A stretch of 37,969 bases of DNA from Psychrobacillus soli (GCF_006861775.1 NZ_VDGG01000016.1:96302-134270), one strand, 5' to 3'. Numbered from the stretch's first letter, positions 1 through 8,442 are shown. The notes: a model not told the origin generated them from the sequence alone. Numbers and translations are program-made.

Positions 1-1098
1 GTCTACCGCGATGGGAAAACTGAAAAGAGCTATCGACCGGAATCGAAGGCAGTGATGAAAGACTCTACAGCTTATATCGTAACGGATGTATTACGAGATG
101 TGTTAACAAAAGGAACAGCTAAAACAGCAGCTGTTAGTGGTTTAGATATTGCTGGTAAATCGGGAACTTCGAACTATGACTCTAACCAAATGAAAGAATG
201 GAATTTACCAAGCAGTGCATTCCCGGATGTTTGGTTCGCTGGATACACAACCAACTACTCGATTGCCGTTTGGTCTGGTTACCCAGAGATGAAAACACCG
301 ATGACAACAAATGAAGAACGTTATTTACCACAAACTATTTTCAAAAAAGTAATGGCTAATATTTCGGAAGATATGGCAACAGAGAGATTCAGTAAGCCAA
401 ATTCCGTAGTGGAAGCGACGATTGAAAAGGGTACGAACCCGCTCCAATTAGCGAGTGAATACACGCCAGATGAACTAAAAAGAACCGAGTTATTTGTAAA
501 AGGCACAGAACCAACATCCGTGTCCGAGAAATTCGAACAATTAGAGCTAAATGCACCAACCAATTTATCCGTCGAGCTTGACGATCCTACTTTATCTGCA
601 ACACTGATGTGGGACTTCGAACGACCGGAAAAAATAGAAGAAAATGTACAATTTGAAGTATCCGTGGCAATTGATAACGGTCCTTCGGAAATCCTGCAAA
701 CAACTGATCAAACAGGACTGATTGTACAAAGTCTCATACCGGGAAGTACGTATGTATTCTCTGTAACTGCAGTTTCTGGTGAAGTTAGAAGTGAACCAGC
801 TTCCGTTTCACTTACTTTAGAAGGGTTCGTGGAAGAAGAGCTAGAAGAAATGCCTCCTACTGATGAAACTGACGGAAATGAAAACTCCGAAGATTGGAAT
901 AACAGTGGAAATGGTAACGGAAATTGGAATGGTAATGGTAACAATAATGGAAATGGCGACGGAGGAAATAACGGAAATGGCAATGGCAATAACAATGGCA
1001 ATAACAATGGCAATTCCGATGAACAAGTAAACCCTGACGACGATACAGATCCGAGTGGAACTAGCGGTGAGGAAGAAAATTCTGACTCCAATCCATAA
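1..1098 (+). CDS. ponA: Penicillin-binding protein 1A, C-terminal part (cut by window edge)
   Basis: This is the C-terminal part of a class A penicillin-binding protein, the bifunctional transglycosylase/transpeptidase that builds peptidoglycan outside the membrane. The frame is open from base 1, so the start, membrane anchor, transglycosylase domain and active-site SxxK lie outside the window. The third transpeptidase motif, KSGT, is seen at 157-168. After the transpeptidase end (about base 400) comes a fibronectin type III-like domain (about 550-820), then an acidic tail and a long Asn/Gly low-complexity stretch (about 880-1020). B. subtilis PBP1a is remembered to have a similar low-complexity tail. 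The gene converges on ypoC/nth, as expected for ponA. Family assignment is firm; the exact paralogue rests on the neighbourhood. Confidence 0.9.
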   Translation, partial: VYRDGKTEKSYRPESKAVMKDSTAYIVTDVLRDVLTKGTAKTAAVSGLDIAGKSGTSNYDSNQMKEWNLPSSAFPDVWFAGYTTNYSIAVWSGYPEMKTPMTTNEERYLPQTIFKKVMANISEDMATERFSKPNSVVEATIEKGTNPLQLASEYTPDELKRTELFVKGTEPTSVSEKFEQLELNAPTNLSVELDDPTLSATLMWDFERPEKIEENVQFEVSVAIDNGPSEILQTTDQTGLIVQSLIPGSTYVFSVTAVSGEVRSEPASVSLTLEGFVEEELEEMPPTDETDGNENSEDWNNSGNGNGNWNGNGNNNGNGDGGNNGNGNGNNNGNNNGNSDEQVNPDDDTDPSGTSGEEENSDSNP

Positions 1099-1102
1099 GA
1101 TT

Positions 1103-1139
1103 AAAAAAAGAACAATCCTACATGGATTGTTCTTTTTTT
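1103..1139. terminator. Bidirectional intrinsic terminator after ponA
   Basis: A perfect 16-bp stem (1103-1118 with 1124-1139) closes a 5-base loop. The arms begin with A7 and end with T7, so it can end transcription from either side. It starts 5 bases after the ponA stop. Confidence 0.9.
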
Positions 1140-1185
1140 AAAGCGTATAGTGCAATTTCGTGAATCAATCTTGCAGATGTAGGAG

Positions 1186-1311
1186 TTGGTTGCTCTCGCA
1201 TGGAGGTTGGTTGCTTTCATAGGTAAGTTAGTTGCTCTCGCTAGTGGACTGGTTGCTCTCTAGCTATATTTGGTTGCTTTCACTTCGTAATTGATTGTTA
1301 TTTGCCATATA
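1186..1311 (+). repeat. 21-bp tandem array, unit type I, first block
   Basis: Six units start at 1186, 1207, 1228, 1249, 1270 and 1291, exactly 21 bases apart. Each begins with a form of TTGGTTGCTYTC and continues with about 9 variable bases; the last unit is degenerate. All three plus-strand frames hit a stop within four units, so it is not coding. It lies between the convergent ponA and ypoC genes. Confidence 0.85.
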
Positions 1312-1370
1312 TTTACTATTCAACTCGCTATTCTGACTTAGTTTCATTCAGTTAAGTCTCCATTTGAGAA

Positions 1371-1475
1371 ATGGTTGCTTACGCATGGGGATTGGTTGCT
1401 TTCCCTAAAGGACTGGTTGCTCTCTAGCCAAATTTGGTTGCTTTCCCCGCGACACTGGTTGCCCTTAGCCATTTT
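1371..1475 (+). repeat. 21-bp tandem array, unit type I, second block
   Basis: Five more units of the same type start at 1371, 1392, 1413, 1434 and 1455, again exactly 21 bases apart. They are separated from the first block by about 60 bases without a clear unit, and the phase shifts by 4 bases across that gap. Confidence 0.85.
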
Positions 1476-1491
1476 ATTACAAAACAAAAAA

Positions 1492-1516
1492 GAGAATGAG
1501 CGCATCGCTCATTCTC
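1492..1516 (-). terminator. Intrinsic terminator of the nth-ypoC end of the operon
   Basis: An 11-bp stem (1492-1502 with 1506-1516) with a 3-base loop is followed on the minus strand by a T6 run. It lies just past the ypoC stop. Confidence 0.85.
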
Positions 1517-1520
1517 CTTC

Positions 1521-1814
1521 CTATGATTTATAATTCTGTGCTCGTAGTCGAGCAAGTTTCTTTTTCGTTTCTTTGAAAAGCTCGTCCAATTGCTTGAAGG
1601 CGGTATAATTATGTTTATTGTTTCTAATAAATGCAAATCGTTCTGAAAAATTAATAGGAGCTGCCTCCCCCACTTTACCTACAATCACTTCTAACAGCTG
1701 AATTCCTTGCTCCATTAGCTCCACTCTAGTAGTATCTTTTTCTTTAAAAAGTATAGCTAACTGGCCCCTTAAATTATCCCACTTTTCGAATTCGATTAAA
1801 TTACGCTCCGGCAA
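1521..1814 (-). CDS. ypoC: YpoC-family protein of unknown function
   Basis: A 97-residue soluble protein with no signal peptide or membrane segment. It is rich in Glu, Lys and Arg, with a predicted helical middle and a basic C-terminal end (KKKLARLR). The assignment rests mainly on position: B. subtilis has ypoC directly after nth and next to ponA, and the same order is seen here. It is shorter than the roughly 125 residues I remember for B. subtilis YpoC. The start is TTG, overlapping the end of nth by 14 bases, which suggests translational coupling; an AAGGA lies about 11 bases upstream. The function is not known to me. Confidence 0.7.
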   Translation of the reverse strand: MPERNLIEFEKWDNLRGQLAILFKEKDTTRVELMEQGIQLLEVIVGKVGEAAPINFSERFAFIRNNKHNYTAFKQLDELFKETKKKLARLRAQNYKS

Positions 1815-2457
1815 TTTTCTTCATCCTTTTCGTACCTTCTCGACAGACAGATAATAAAGGGCATTCGGGGCAATTCGGATTTTGAGCCTTACAGTGATAA
1901 CGTCCAAAGAAAATAAGTTGGTGATGTGCCTTTGACCATAATTCCATTGGCGTCTTTTTCATTAATGTTTCTTCGACTTGTAGCACGGAGTCTTTCCATC
2001 TGCAAAGGCCTAGGCGTTTCGTCACTCTTTCTACATGTGTATCAACAGCAATGGCAGGAATATCAAATGCAACAGAAACGACCACATTTGCTGTTTTACG
2101 CCCTACTCCTGGGAAAGTAGTTAGTAAGTCTCTATCTGCTGGAACATCCCCATTATATAGTTCAATTAGCTGTTCACTTAACGCCTGAATATTTTTTGCT
2201 TTGTTACGATACAACCCAATCGAACGGATATCATTTTGCAATTCTTCGATTGGGACTGCTAAGTAATCTTCGGGCTTTGTATATTTTTGAAATAAGTTTT
2301 TTGTTACTTTGTTCACTAGTACATCTGTACATTGAGCGGACAATAATGTGGCAACTAATAACTCAAATGGATTTTTATGAACGAGTTCACAATGAGCATC
2401 TGGGAACATTCGCTCCATCTCATCTAGGCAATAATGCCATTGTACTTTCGTAAGCAA
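1801..2457 (-). CDS. nth: Endonuclease III
   Basis: A DNA glycosylase/AP lyase of base excision repair that removes oxidised pyrimidines. The 218 residues match the usual length. The helix-hairpin-helix motif (PGVGRKTA, about 116-123) holds the catalytic Lys121, and the catalytic Asp139 is in VDTH. The C-terminal [4Fe-4S] loop C-x6-C-x2-C-x5-C is complete (Cys189, 196, 199, 205). The start is TTG with GGTGG 7 bases upstream. It follows dnaD by 11 bases and overlaps ypoC, so these are read as one message. Confidence 0.96.
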   Translation of the reverse strand: MLTKVQWHYCLDEMERMFPDAHCELVHKNPFELLVATLLSAQCTDVLVNKVTKNLFQKYTKPEDYLAVPIEELQNDIRSIGLYRNKAKNIQALSEQLIELYNGDVPADRDLLTTFPGVGRKTANVVVSVAFDIPAIAVDTHVERVTKRLGLCRWKDSVLQVEETLMKKTPMELWSKAHHQLIFFGRYHCKAQNPNCPECPLLSVCREGTKRMKKIAGA

Positions 2458-2468
2458 AACGCTTCCAC

Positions 2469-3182
2469 CTACTCTCTCTCTTCTAACCAGTTGTAAAATG
2501 AGACTTTTGCAGAACTTGCTGATGGTTGTTCCACTTGTTTTTGAACTGGAATTTGCTGTCTAAATTGAGCTGTTTGATTTTCTGCTGCTTCTACTGTTTT
2601 AATATTTTTCTTTTTCCATTCAAATAAAATACGATCAATATAGCGCAAGCTAAGTTTTTGTGATAACACTGCTTCTTTTAACGCTAATCGAATTAACGCA
2701 GCGGAATGTTTATCTTGATCAAACCACATGCCAATTGTTTCGTATTCCATTGGAGATAAAAGCCGACCAAATTCTTGTTCAAATAACTTATATATTTCGC
2801 CTTCTTCTTCTTTCACTTGCTCGTCTTCGATATGATTTTCTTCTTGTTCTACGTAATTTAGTAAAAGTTCCCATAAATGATGGAAAGCATAATATTCATA
2901 GTGAACGCCATCCGCGTCCTTATGTTGATCTATTTGGATAAGCCCTTTTTGAACGAGGCGCTGTAAGATAGTAACTACTTTATGTTCATTGAAATGCGTG
3001 CGATCTACAAGGTTTTGTGGTGTCGGAAAATGATTTCCTGCTTCTCCATAAGCAATTAAATGCAATAAAAGAATCGCTTCTTCATCTTTAATATTAATCG
3101 CTTTGTAATGACTAAAAAAAAGCTGGGAAATGGTTACATTTCCCTGCTCAGTCCAAATACGGAGTCGATCTCGCTTTTGCAT
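2469..3182 (-). CDS. dnaD: DnaD, replication initiation/restart protein
   Basis: DnaD works with DnaB and DnaI to load the replicative helicase at oriC and at restarted forks in Firmicutes. The N-terminal third is a winged-helix domain (about 1-110). An acidic linker rich in Glu follows, then the C-terminal DnaD domain ending in YIDRILFEW, the conserved YxxxIxxxW DNA-binding motif. Two in-frame ATG codons lie two codons apart. I chose the second (3182) because the strong GGGAGA site is 8 bases before it and only 2 bases before the first. The gene lies between asnS and nth, as in B. subtilis. Confidence 0.94.
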   Translation of the reverse strand: MQKRDRLRIWTEQGNVTISQLFFSHYKAINIKDEEAILLLHLIAYGEAGNHFPTPQNLVDRTHFNEHKVVTILQRLVQKGLIQIDQHKDADGVHYEYYAFHHLWELLLNYVEQEENHIEDEQVKEEEGEIYKLFEQEFGRLLSPMEYETIGMWFDQDKHSAALIRLALKEAVLSQKLSLRYIDRILFEWKKKNIKTVEAAENQTAQFRQQIPVQKQVEQPSASSAKVSFYNWLEERE

Positions 3183-3230
3183 ACTCATCGTCTCCCTTTT
3201 TTTCTATATTACAATGTGCTTTATAACTTA

Positions 3231-4526
3231 TTACGGATATAAACGGTTTAATAGACGTGGGAATGGGATCGTCTCACGGATATGCTCCACTCCACTTAGC
3301 CATGCTACTGTACGCTCTAAACCTAGTCCAAAACCAGAATGCGGTACAGATCCTTGCTTACGAAGCTCTAAATACCAGGCATAAGCAGATTCATCTAACC
3401 CATGCTCTTGTATACGTTGTTTTAGAAGATCATAGTCCCAAATACGTTCGGAACCACCAATGATTTCACCATATCCTTCTGGTGCGATTAGATCGGCACA
3501 TAATACAACATCATCTCGTGTTGGATGTGGTTTCATATAGAATGGTTTAATCCCTACTGGATAATGCGTGATGAATACTGGTTTATCAAAACTTTCAGCA
3601 ATTGCCGTTTCATGAGGAGCACCGAAGTCATCTCCCCACACAATATCATCAAACCCTTTTTCATGTAAAAGTTTAATTGCATCATCATAAGAAATACGAG
3701 GAAACGGTGCTTGAATATTTTCCAATTTCGATACATCACGACCAAGTCTCTCTAACTCTAATGTACAATTTTTCAAAACAGCTTGAGCGATAAATGCTAC
3801 ATATTGTTCTTGTATTTCTAAGTTTTCTTCCAGTTCACAAAAAGCCATTTCCTGTTCAATCATCCAGAACTCGATTAAATGACGACGTGTTTTCGATTTT
3901 TCTGCACGGAAAGTTGGTCCGAAAGAAAATACTTTTCCAAGTGCCATTGCTGAAGCTTCTAAATATAATTGGCCAGATTGAGAAAGATATGCATCTTCGT
4001 CAAAATATTTAGTATGGAATAATTCAGATGTTCCTTCTGGAGATGACCCTGTTAAAATTGGCGGATCTGCTTTAACATAACCATTATTATTAAAAAACTC
4101 ATACGTTGCACGAATAATTTCGTTACGGACTTTCATAACGGCATGTTGTTTTCTTGAACGTAACCATAAATGACGGTTGTCCATTAAAAATTCAGTTCCA
4201 TGCTCTTTTGGTGTAATTGGGAAATCAACAGCAGCTTGGATAACTTTAATTTCTTTTACTTGTAATTCATATCCGAATGAAGAGCGGTCATCTTTCGTCA
4301 CTTCTCCAATAATATACATAGACGTTTCTTGTGTTAAACCTTTAGCTGTTTGGAAAATTTCTTCGCCAACTTCTTCTTTTACGACAACTCCTTGCACAAA
4401 GCCAGAGCCGTCACGTAATTGTAGAAATGCTATTTTTCCACTTGAGCGTTTATTTGCAAGCCACGCACCAAGTTTAACTGTTTCACCTACATAGTTTTCC
4501 ATATCTTTAATCATTATTTTTTTCAT
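3231..4526 (-). CDS. asnS: Asparaginyl-tRNA synthetase
   Basis: A class IIb aminoacyl-tRNA synthetase that charges tRNA-Asn. It has an N-terminal OB-fold anticodon-binding domain (about 15-95) and a class II catalytic core. Motif 2 is seen around [16 protein letters not shown] and motif 3 near the C-terminus ([13 protein letters not shown]). The ATG at 4526 is chosen because GGAGG lies 5 bases before it; a longer GTG-started frame would place the ribosome site inside the gene. This gives 431 residues, close to the usual 430. In B. subtilis aspB lies just upstream, but here ypmB is adjacent. Confidence 0.96.
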   Translation of the reverse strand: MKKIMIKDMENYVGETVKLGAWLANKRSSGKIAFLQLRDGSGFVQGVVVKEEVGEEIFQTAKGLTQETSMYIIGEVTKDDRSSFGYELQVKEIKVIQAAVDFPITPKEHGTEFLMDNRHLWLRSRKQHAVMKVRNEIIRATYEFFNNNGYVKADPPILTGSSPEGTSELFHTKYFDEDAYLSQSGQLYLEASAMALGKVFSFGPTFRAEKSKTRRHLIEFWMIEQEMAFCELEENLEIQEQYVAFIAQAVLKNCTLELERLGRDVSKLENIQAPFPRISYDDAIKLLHEKGFDDIVWGDDFGAPHETAIAESFDKPVFITHYPVGIKPFYMKPHPTRDDVVLCADLIAPEGYGEIIGGSERIWDYDLLKQRIQEHGLDESAYAWYLELRKQGSVPHSGFGLGLERTVAWLSGVEHIRETIPFPRLLNRLYP

Positions 4527-4554
4527 AGTTTCCTCCACAAGATCAATAGTTTAG

Positions 4555-5043
4555 TTATAAATTTGAAATTCGCTTCCACCAATCTCCATTGTCAAATAAG
4601 AGATACACATAATTGAGATTGTCTTTCTCGTTTACATAAGTTACTTCCCATACCGGACCTATTTCTTCCACGCCAAGTTTTGCGTGCAACAGCTTACTAT
4701 TTTTTTCATTTGCCATTGCTAGTTCAATTGCTTTCTCTTTTGATATACCGTCTTGTAATTTTACTTCCATAATGGCATCATCTGTTTTCTTATCTGGGAT
4801 GAAAAATGCTTTTTCTTCTCCCTTTGCAGTCTTGCCGATAACGGTATAGAAAGTACTCGTACTATTATATACGTAAGAGTCATCTACTTGAGAGAGTAAA
4901 TTGTTTTTTGTTACATATGCTTCTGCGTTTTCATTCGCTTCTTTAAATGGTATTTTTGCTTGAAAATAAATGAGTAAACTAAGTATCACTGTTAAACTAA
5001 TTGCAAAAATAACGATAAATAAGAGCCATCTTTTAAGTACCAT
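4555..5043 (-). CDS. ypmB: YpmB-like membrane-anchored protein (PepSY/DUF5590 type)
   Basis: A 162-residue protein with one N-terminal membrane anchor (about 5-28) and an extracellular domain. Length, position beside ypmA and the end of the domain (PVWEVTYVNEKDNLNYVYLLFDNGDWW) match the YpmB family, whose fold is related to PepSY modules. No catalytic function is known to me. It lies 28 bases upstream of asnS and 3 bases after ypmA, so it belongs to the dinG-asnS operon. An AGGA site lies 8 bases before the ATG. Confidence 0.82.
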   Translation of the reverse strand: MVLKRWLLFIVIFAISLTVILSLLIYFQAKIPFKEANENAEAYVTKNNLLSQVDDSYVYNSTSTFYTVIGKTAKGEEKAFFIPDKKTDDAIMEVKLQDGISKEKAIELAMANEKNSKLLHAKLGVEEIGPVWEVTYVNEKDNLNYVYLLFDNGDWWKRISNL

Positions 5044-5046
5044 CAG

Positions 5047-5217
5047 TTATGTCCTATAAATTGTAAAAACGCACTTTTCTTGATCTTCTTTATCAAGTGC
5101 TAAGCCAAACATCAAATTTTGTTGTTTTAATGTTCGATTTAATGCATCCACTAGTTTATATAAGTCCGATTGGTAATTGACTGTAACAGTAGATAGCACT
5201 TCTATTTTGTTTTCCAT
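5047..5217 (-). CDS. ypmA: YpmA, small conserved protein (DUF4264 type)
   Basis: A 56-residue protein that begins MENKIEVLSTVTVNYQSDLY and ends FTIYRT. This is nearly the B. subtilis YpmA sequence as I remember it, including the central LMFGLALDKEDQ. It has no membrane segment or signal. The function is unknown. It sits between dinG and ypmB with very small gaps (22 and 3 bases), the same place as in B. subtilis. The ATG is clear and the gene is easy to miss because it is short. Confidence 0.88.
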   Translation of the reverse strand: MENKIEVLSTVTVNYQSDLYKLVDALNRTLKQQNLMFGLALDKEDQEKCVFTIYRT

Positions 5218-5239
5218 ATTTCTACCCGCTTTCTAAAAC

Positions 5240-7996
5240 TCATCCTTCATTAGTATACCAATTTTCAAGCTCTAAGACCATATTTTCGAGCGTCACTTTC
5301 TTAATAGGAATATTAGGAATTGCCTGTAAAAAGTCACTTCCATATGACTTCGTTTCTATTCTTCTATCCAATACGATAAAAACACCTTTGTCATTCGATG
5401 ATCTTATTAAACGACCGAATCCTTGTCTAAATCGTAAAACAGCTTCAGGAAGTGAATACGCAGTAAATGGATTTTGACCGTTTACGCTCAACAATTCTGC
5501 ACGTTTTTTATATAAAGGATCATCTGGTGATGAAAATGGTAGACGAACCATAATGATAACCGACAGTGCATCCCCTGGAACATCTACCCCTTCCCAAAAG
5601 CTGTTCGTTCCAAACAAGACAGATTTGGAAAAGCGTTGAAATGATTTCAATAGACGCATTCTACTACCTGAGGTCATCCCTTGAGCAAATAACATATAGT
5701 CTTCCAGTAAATTCGTATCTTGTATAATCTCCACTGTTTTCCTTAGCATATCTTGCGATGTAAATAAAACAAAGCATCTACCTTCTGTTACTAGTACCGT
5801 CTGGACAATCGCTTCTGCCACCGCTTCAATATAATCACTTTGAGACACTTGCTTAATGTCTGGCATATCCTCCATGATTAATAGTTCAGCTCCGTTATAG
5901 TAATCAGCAGCCGCTCGATATTGGTGAATAGGGATAGTTGTACTTAACCCTAATTGAGACGTAATGAAATGACGATTAGAAGGCACCGTGAGCGTACCCG
6001 AAGTCCAAATGACTGCACCGGATGCCCTCAAAGGGTCTACCGCTTCTTTAATATCTTTTTGATAGTTTAGCGGTCGTTTAATAATGGTTAAACTTCCCGG
6101 AATGCTTCTCGTATCAATTTCTAGCCATTTCGCTTCAACTGCTTCATCAAGTAAAAATATTTCATCCCATTCACTTACTTTAATCTCAAGTTCTCTTATC
6201 CAATATTCCCACTCGTTTAATAATACAGTAGCCTGATCATCCAGCTTATTTTTCGCGTAAGTAGCTAATATAGATTTTGCCGATAAAATATACGTTTGCA
6301 TCGCAGTTGCAACTGCGCGGAAACTGGAGGGGTTCAACCTTAAATCTTCTAATGTTGACATTCTTTTTGTACTTTTCGAATGCCCCTTTATAGATGGAAT
6401 GATATGAGTAATAGACGAAATAGCTTGATCAAAAGACTCGACTACGTCTACATATTGTTTTTCCAGTCGAATTCGTAGCGCTAAAGGTATATGTAGCACC
6501 GCGAGTTTACTGAGCAGTTGGTCCGTATCTAATGTACCAAATTGACCTAATACATACTTCCAAGTCGTATAAGAAAATATGCGTTCTTTTCGAGACATAC
6601 TCGCATGAATGACTTGATGTGCTTCGTCAATGATTGTTGCACAGCCATGTGATAATAATTTTTTCTCTCTCTCTCGATCTGCCATAATCATCGCATGATT
6701 CGTAACTAAAATATCACATTTTTCGCTCTTTCGAAGCGCTCGTTCATAAAAATCTATTTCCCGCTCTTCCAATATTTTCGAAAGCGACGTTTTTCTAATT
6801 TTATCTACGAATAATTGACCCCCGCCTGAAACATTTAGCTCGGTTAGATCCCCTTCATCCGTTATCGTTAGCCAAACTAATATTTGCATAATCGTAAATG
6901 TTTCGTCGTACGATTCATCATCTAACTGCACATGCTGCCAAAATCGATACAAATCAATGTAATGTTGCATTCCTTTAAGCTTAGCCACCCGGATTGGAAG
7001 TCCTAAAATATCATTTAATTTCGGGATTTCCTCTAACACTAACTGGTCGATTAAATGAGTCGTATATGTACTAATAATGACTGGTTTTTGATGACCCATC
7101 CCGAAAATTACGGCAGGTAATAAATAACCTAATGTTTTACCTATTCCAGTCTCTGCTTCACATACCGTTTCCGTCCGTTTTTCTAACGCGTTTTGAATTT
7201 CGTCCATAAACGCAAACTGACCTTGTCTTTCTTCAAAATGGTTAAGTCCTTTTTGAAAAAGCGTCGTTTTTAACTCTTTCGTTCGTGGAAAAGTAATCGA
7301 TATTTGACTAGCAGGTTGCTCTTTTTCCACTTCTTTTAGTGGAATTCCCCGATACATCGGATAGTCTGCTGCATCATATTTTTTTCTTTTGTTCGCTAAT
7401 ACATCAAAAAATAAAATAGATAAATTGGATTTTAACTGAAAGGATCTTTTATGTAATAATTCAATTGTTTTTAAAGGCAAACTTTGTAATTGTTCGATGC
7501 ATTTTAATAATAAATAGGCAGTAGCTAACGCATCGTCATCTGCACGATGGGCTACATTTAACGGAATATGTAATTCTGTTGCGATATCTTGTAATTTATA
7601 ACTATACAGATTCGGAAACATAAGCTTTGTAAATTCTACTGTGTCCATCGTTTTGCATACAAGTTTAGGAAGTCCTACTCGTTTCAATTCTTTTTGCAAA
7701 AAAGGAAGATCGAAGTGAATATTATGCGCCACAAAAATATGATCTTGCAATAGATCTAACACTTTAGATCCGATTGTTTCGAAAAGTGGTGCATGCGCTA
7801 CGTCTACGTCTTTTATTTTCGTTAAGTCTTGTATAAAAAATGGGATTGGTTTTTCGGGATTGATAAATGTTGAAAACGTATCTACAATTTTGCTATTTTC
7901 AATAAAAACAATTGCAAGTTGAATAATACGGTCACCACTCGTCGATGAATGGCCTGTTGTTTCAATATCGACAACTGCATATTTATGATTTTCCAT
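5240..7996 (-). CDS. dinG: DinG-family exonuclease/helicase
   Basis: A 918-residue fusion typical of Firmicutes. The N-terminal DEDDh 3'-5' exonuclease domain has D10-I-E12, the AHNIHFD segment near 90-96 and HRADDD near 150-155. It is followed by an XPD/DinG-type helicase with Walker A AETGIGKT (281-288), DEAH box (457-460) and motif VI QGFGRLIR (858-865). Only two cysteines occur between Walker A and the DEAH box, so the four-cysteine iron-sulfur cluster of E. coli DinG is absent, as is known for this subfamily. It is the first gene of the operon that continues through ypmA, ypmB, asnS and dnaD. GAGGAAT precedes the ATG. B. subtilis DinG is similar in length. Confidence 0.93.
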   Translation of the reverse strand: MENHKYAVVDIETTGHSSTSGDRIIQLAIVFIENSKIVDTFSTFINPEKPIPFFIQDLTKIKDVDVAHAPLFETIGSKVLDLLQDHIFVAHNIHFDLPFLQKELKRVGLPKLVCKTMDTVEFTKLMFPNLYSYKLQDIATELHIPLNVAHRADDDALATAYLLLKCIEQLQSLPLKTIELLHKRSFQLKSNLSILFFDVLANKRKKYDAADYPMYRGIPLKEVEKEQPASQISITFPRTKELKTTLFQKGLNHFEERQGQFAFMDEIQNALEKRTETVCEAETGIGKTLGYLLPAVIFGMGHQKPVIISTYTTHLIDQLVLEEIPKLNDILGLPIRVAKLKGMQHYIDLYRFWQHVQLDDESYDETFTIMQILVWLTITDEGDLTELNVSGGGQLFVDKIRKTSLSKILEEREIDFYERALRKSEKCDILVTNHAMIMADREREKKLLSHGCATIIDEAHQVIHASMSRKERIFSYTTWKYVLGQFGTLDTDQLLSKLAVLHIPLALRIRLEKQYVDVVESFDQAISSITHIIPSIKGHSKSTKRMSTLEDLRLNPSSFRAVATAMQTYILSAKSILATYAKNKLDDQATVLLNEWEYWIRELEIKVSEWDEIFLLDEAVEAKWLEIDTRSIPGSLTIIKRPLNYQKDIKEAVDPLRASGAVIWTSGTLTVPSNRHFITSQLGLSTTIPIHQYRAAADYYNGAELLIMEDMPDIKQVSQSDYIEAVAEAIVQTVLVTEGRCFVLFTSQDMLRKTVEIIQDTNLLEDYMLFAQGMTSGSRMRLLKSFQRFSKSVLFGTNSFWEGVDVPGDALSVIIMVRLPFSSPDDPLYKKRAELLSVNGQNPFTAYSLPEAVLRFRQGFGRLIRSSNDKGVFIVLDRRIETKSYGSDFLQAIPNIPIKKVTLENMVLELENWYTNEG

Positions 7997-8032
7997 TATT
8001 CCTCAACTCGCTATCCATTATGTTCTAAAAAA

Positions 8033-8041
8033 ATTGTACCA
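8033..8041 (-). promoter_or_regulatory. Candidate extended -10 promoter for dinG
   Basis: On the minus strand TGG-TACAAT (5/6 match to TATAAT with a TGn extension) lies about 37 bases before the dinG ATG. No convincing -35 box is seen at the usual distance. Confidence 0.4.
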
Positions 8042-8123
8042 CATTCGGGAATTAGAAACGAAAAATATGCTAAAAAGAAAAGTTGGATTTTTGGGGGTAT
8101 TTCTTACAGGGATGCCTTCAACA

Positions 8124-8224
8124 GAGGAACAAACGCTAAGAGCGCCACATCCTGTGGCAACGCCTTCGTGACCAACATCCTGTTGGCCTCGGTCGGAGTC
8201 ACCGCCTGCAGCGAAAATCAATGG
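8124..8224. repeat. Dispersed twin-hairpin repeat, copy A
   Basis: A 101-base element with two short hairpins, GCCACATCCTGTGGC and CCAACATCCTGTTGG, which share the core ACATCCTGT. It ends with CGAAAATCAATGG. It aligns over its whole length with 37784-37884 and in its first ~65 bases with 35448-35512. No gene is in it. Confidence 0.85.
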
Positions 8225-8259
8225 AAATTGCTTACTTATAAGTATTGACTCGATATATA

Positions 8260-8388
8260 AATCCATAAAATGGCTTAGGGCAACAAACTGGTCATTGAAA
8301 GCAATCAATTCTACTTCGAGAGCAACCAACTCTTAAAATAACAAGTTTACTTGGATTGAGACGATGATGATTACGACGCATTATCCCT
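8260..8388. repeat. Mosaic repeat block containing a type I array and the CAAGTTTACTTG motif
   Basis: The block runs AATCCATAAAATGGCTTAG, then three 21-bp units, then AACAAGTTTACTTGG and a GACGCATTATCCCT tail. Shorter versions with the same order recur at 10898-10958 and 24150-24218. With copy A it fills most of the dinG-panD gap. Confidence 0.8.
8267..8329 (-). repeat. 21-bp tandem array, unit type I (three units, minus orientation)
   Basis: Read on the minus strand, units begin at 8329 (TTGGTTGCTCTC), 8308 (TTGATTGCTTTC) and 8287 (TTTGTTGCCCTA), exactly 21 bases apart. It is the same unit type as near ponA, but reversed. Confidence 0.8.
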
Positions 8389-8442
8389 AAAAAGTGTCTC
8401 ATTATAAAAATAAACAAGGAACTTCCCTTGAAAAAGTGAAAG

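Noticed and set aside
841-1026. Hydrophobic minus-strand open frame opposite the ponA tail
   Set aside because: It is the complement of the Asn/Gly repeat, which reads as Ile/Val/Ala on the other strand; it is a shadow.
1186-1311. Coding heptapeptide repeat (LVALAWR-like reading)
   Set aside because: All plus-strand frames are closed by stops within four units, and there is no start or ribosome site.
1186-1311. DNA uptake sequences
   Set aside because: Known uptake sequences are single dispersed 9-12-mers, not phased tandem arrays, and are not known from this group.
1186-1475. CRISPR array
   Set aside because: Units follow each other directly every 21 bases without unique spacers of normal length, and no cas gene is near.
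1186-1475. TRAP binding site array
   Set aside because: TRAP needs (G/U)AG triplets every 4-5 bases in RNA; the arrays repeat every 21 bases and lack regular GAG/UAG spacing.
8018-8329. Minus-strand open frame upstream of dinG
   Set aside because: It consists of the twin-hairpin repeat and array sequence and lacks any family similarity.
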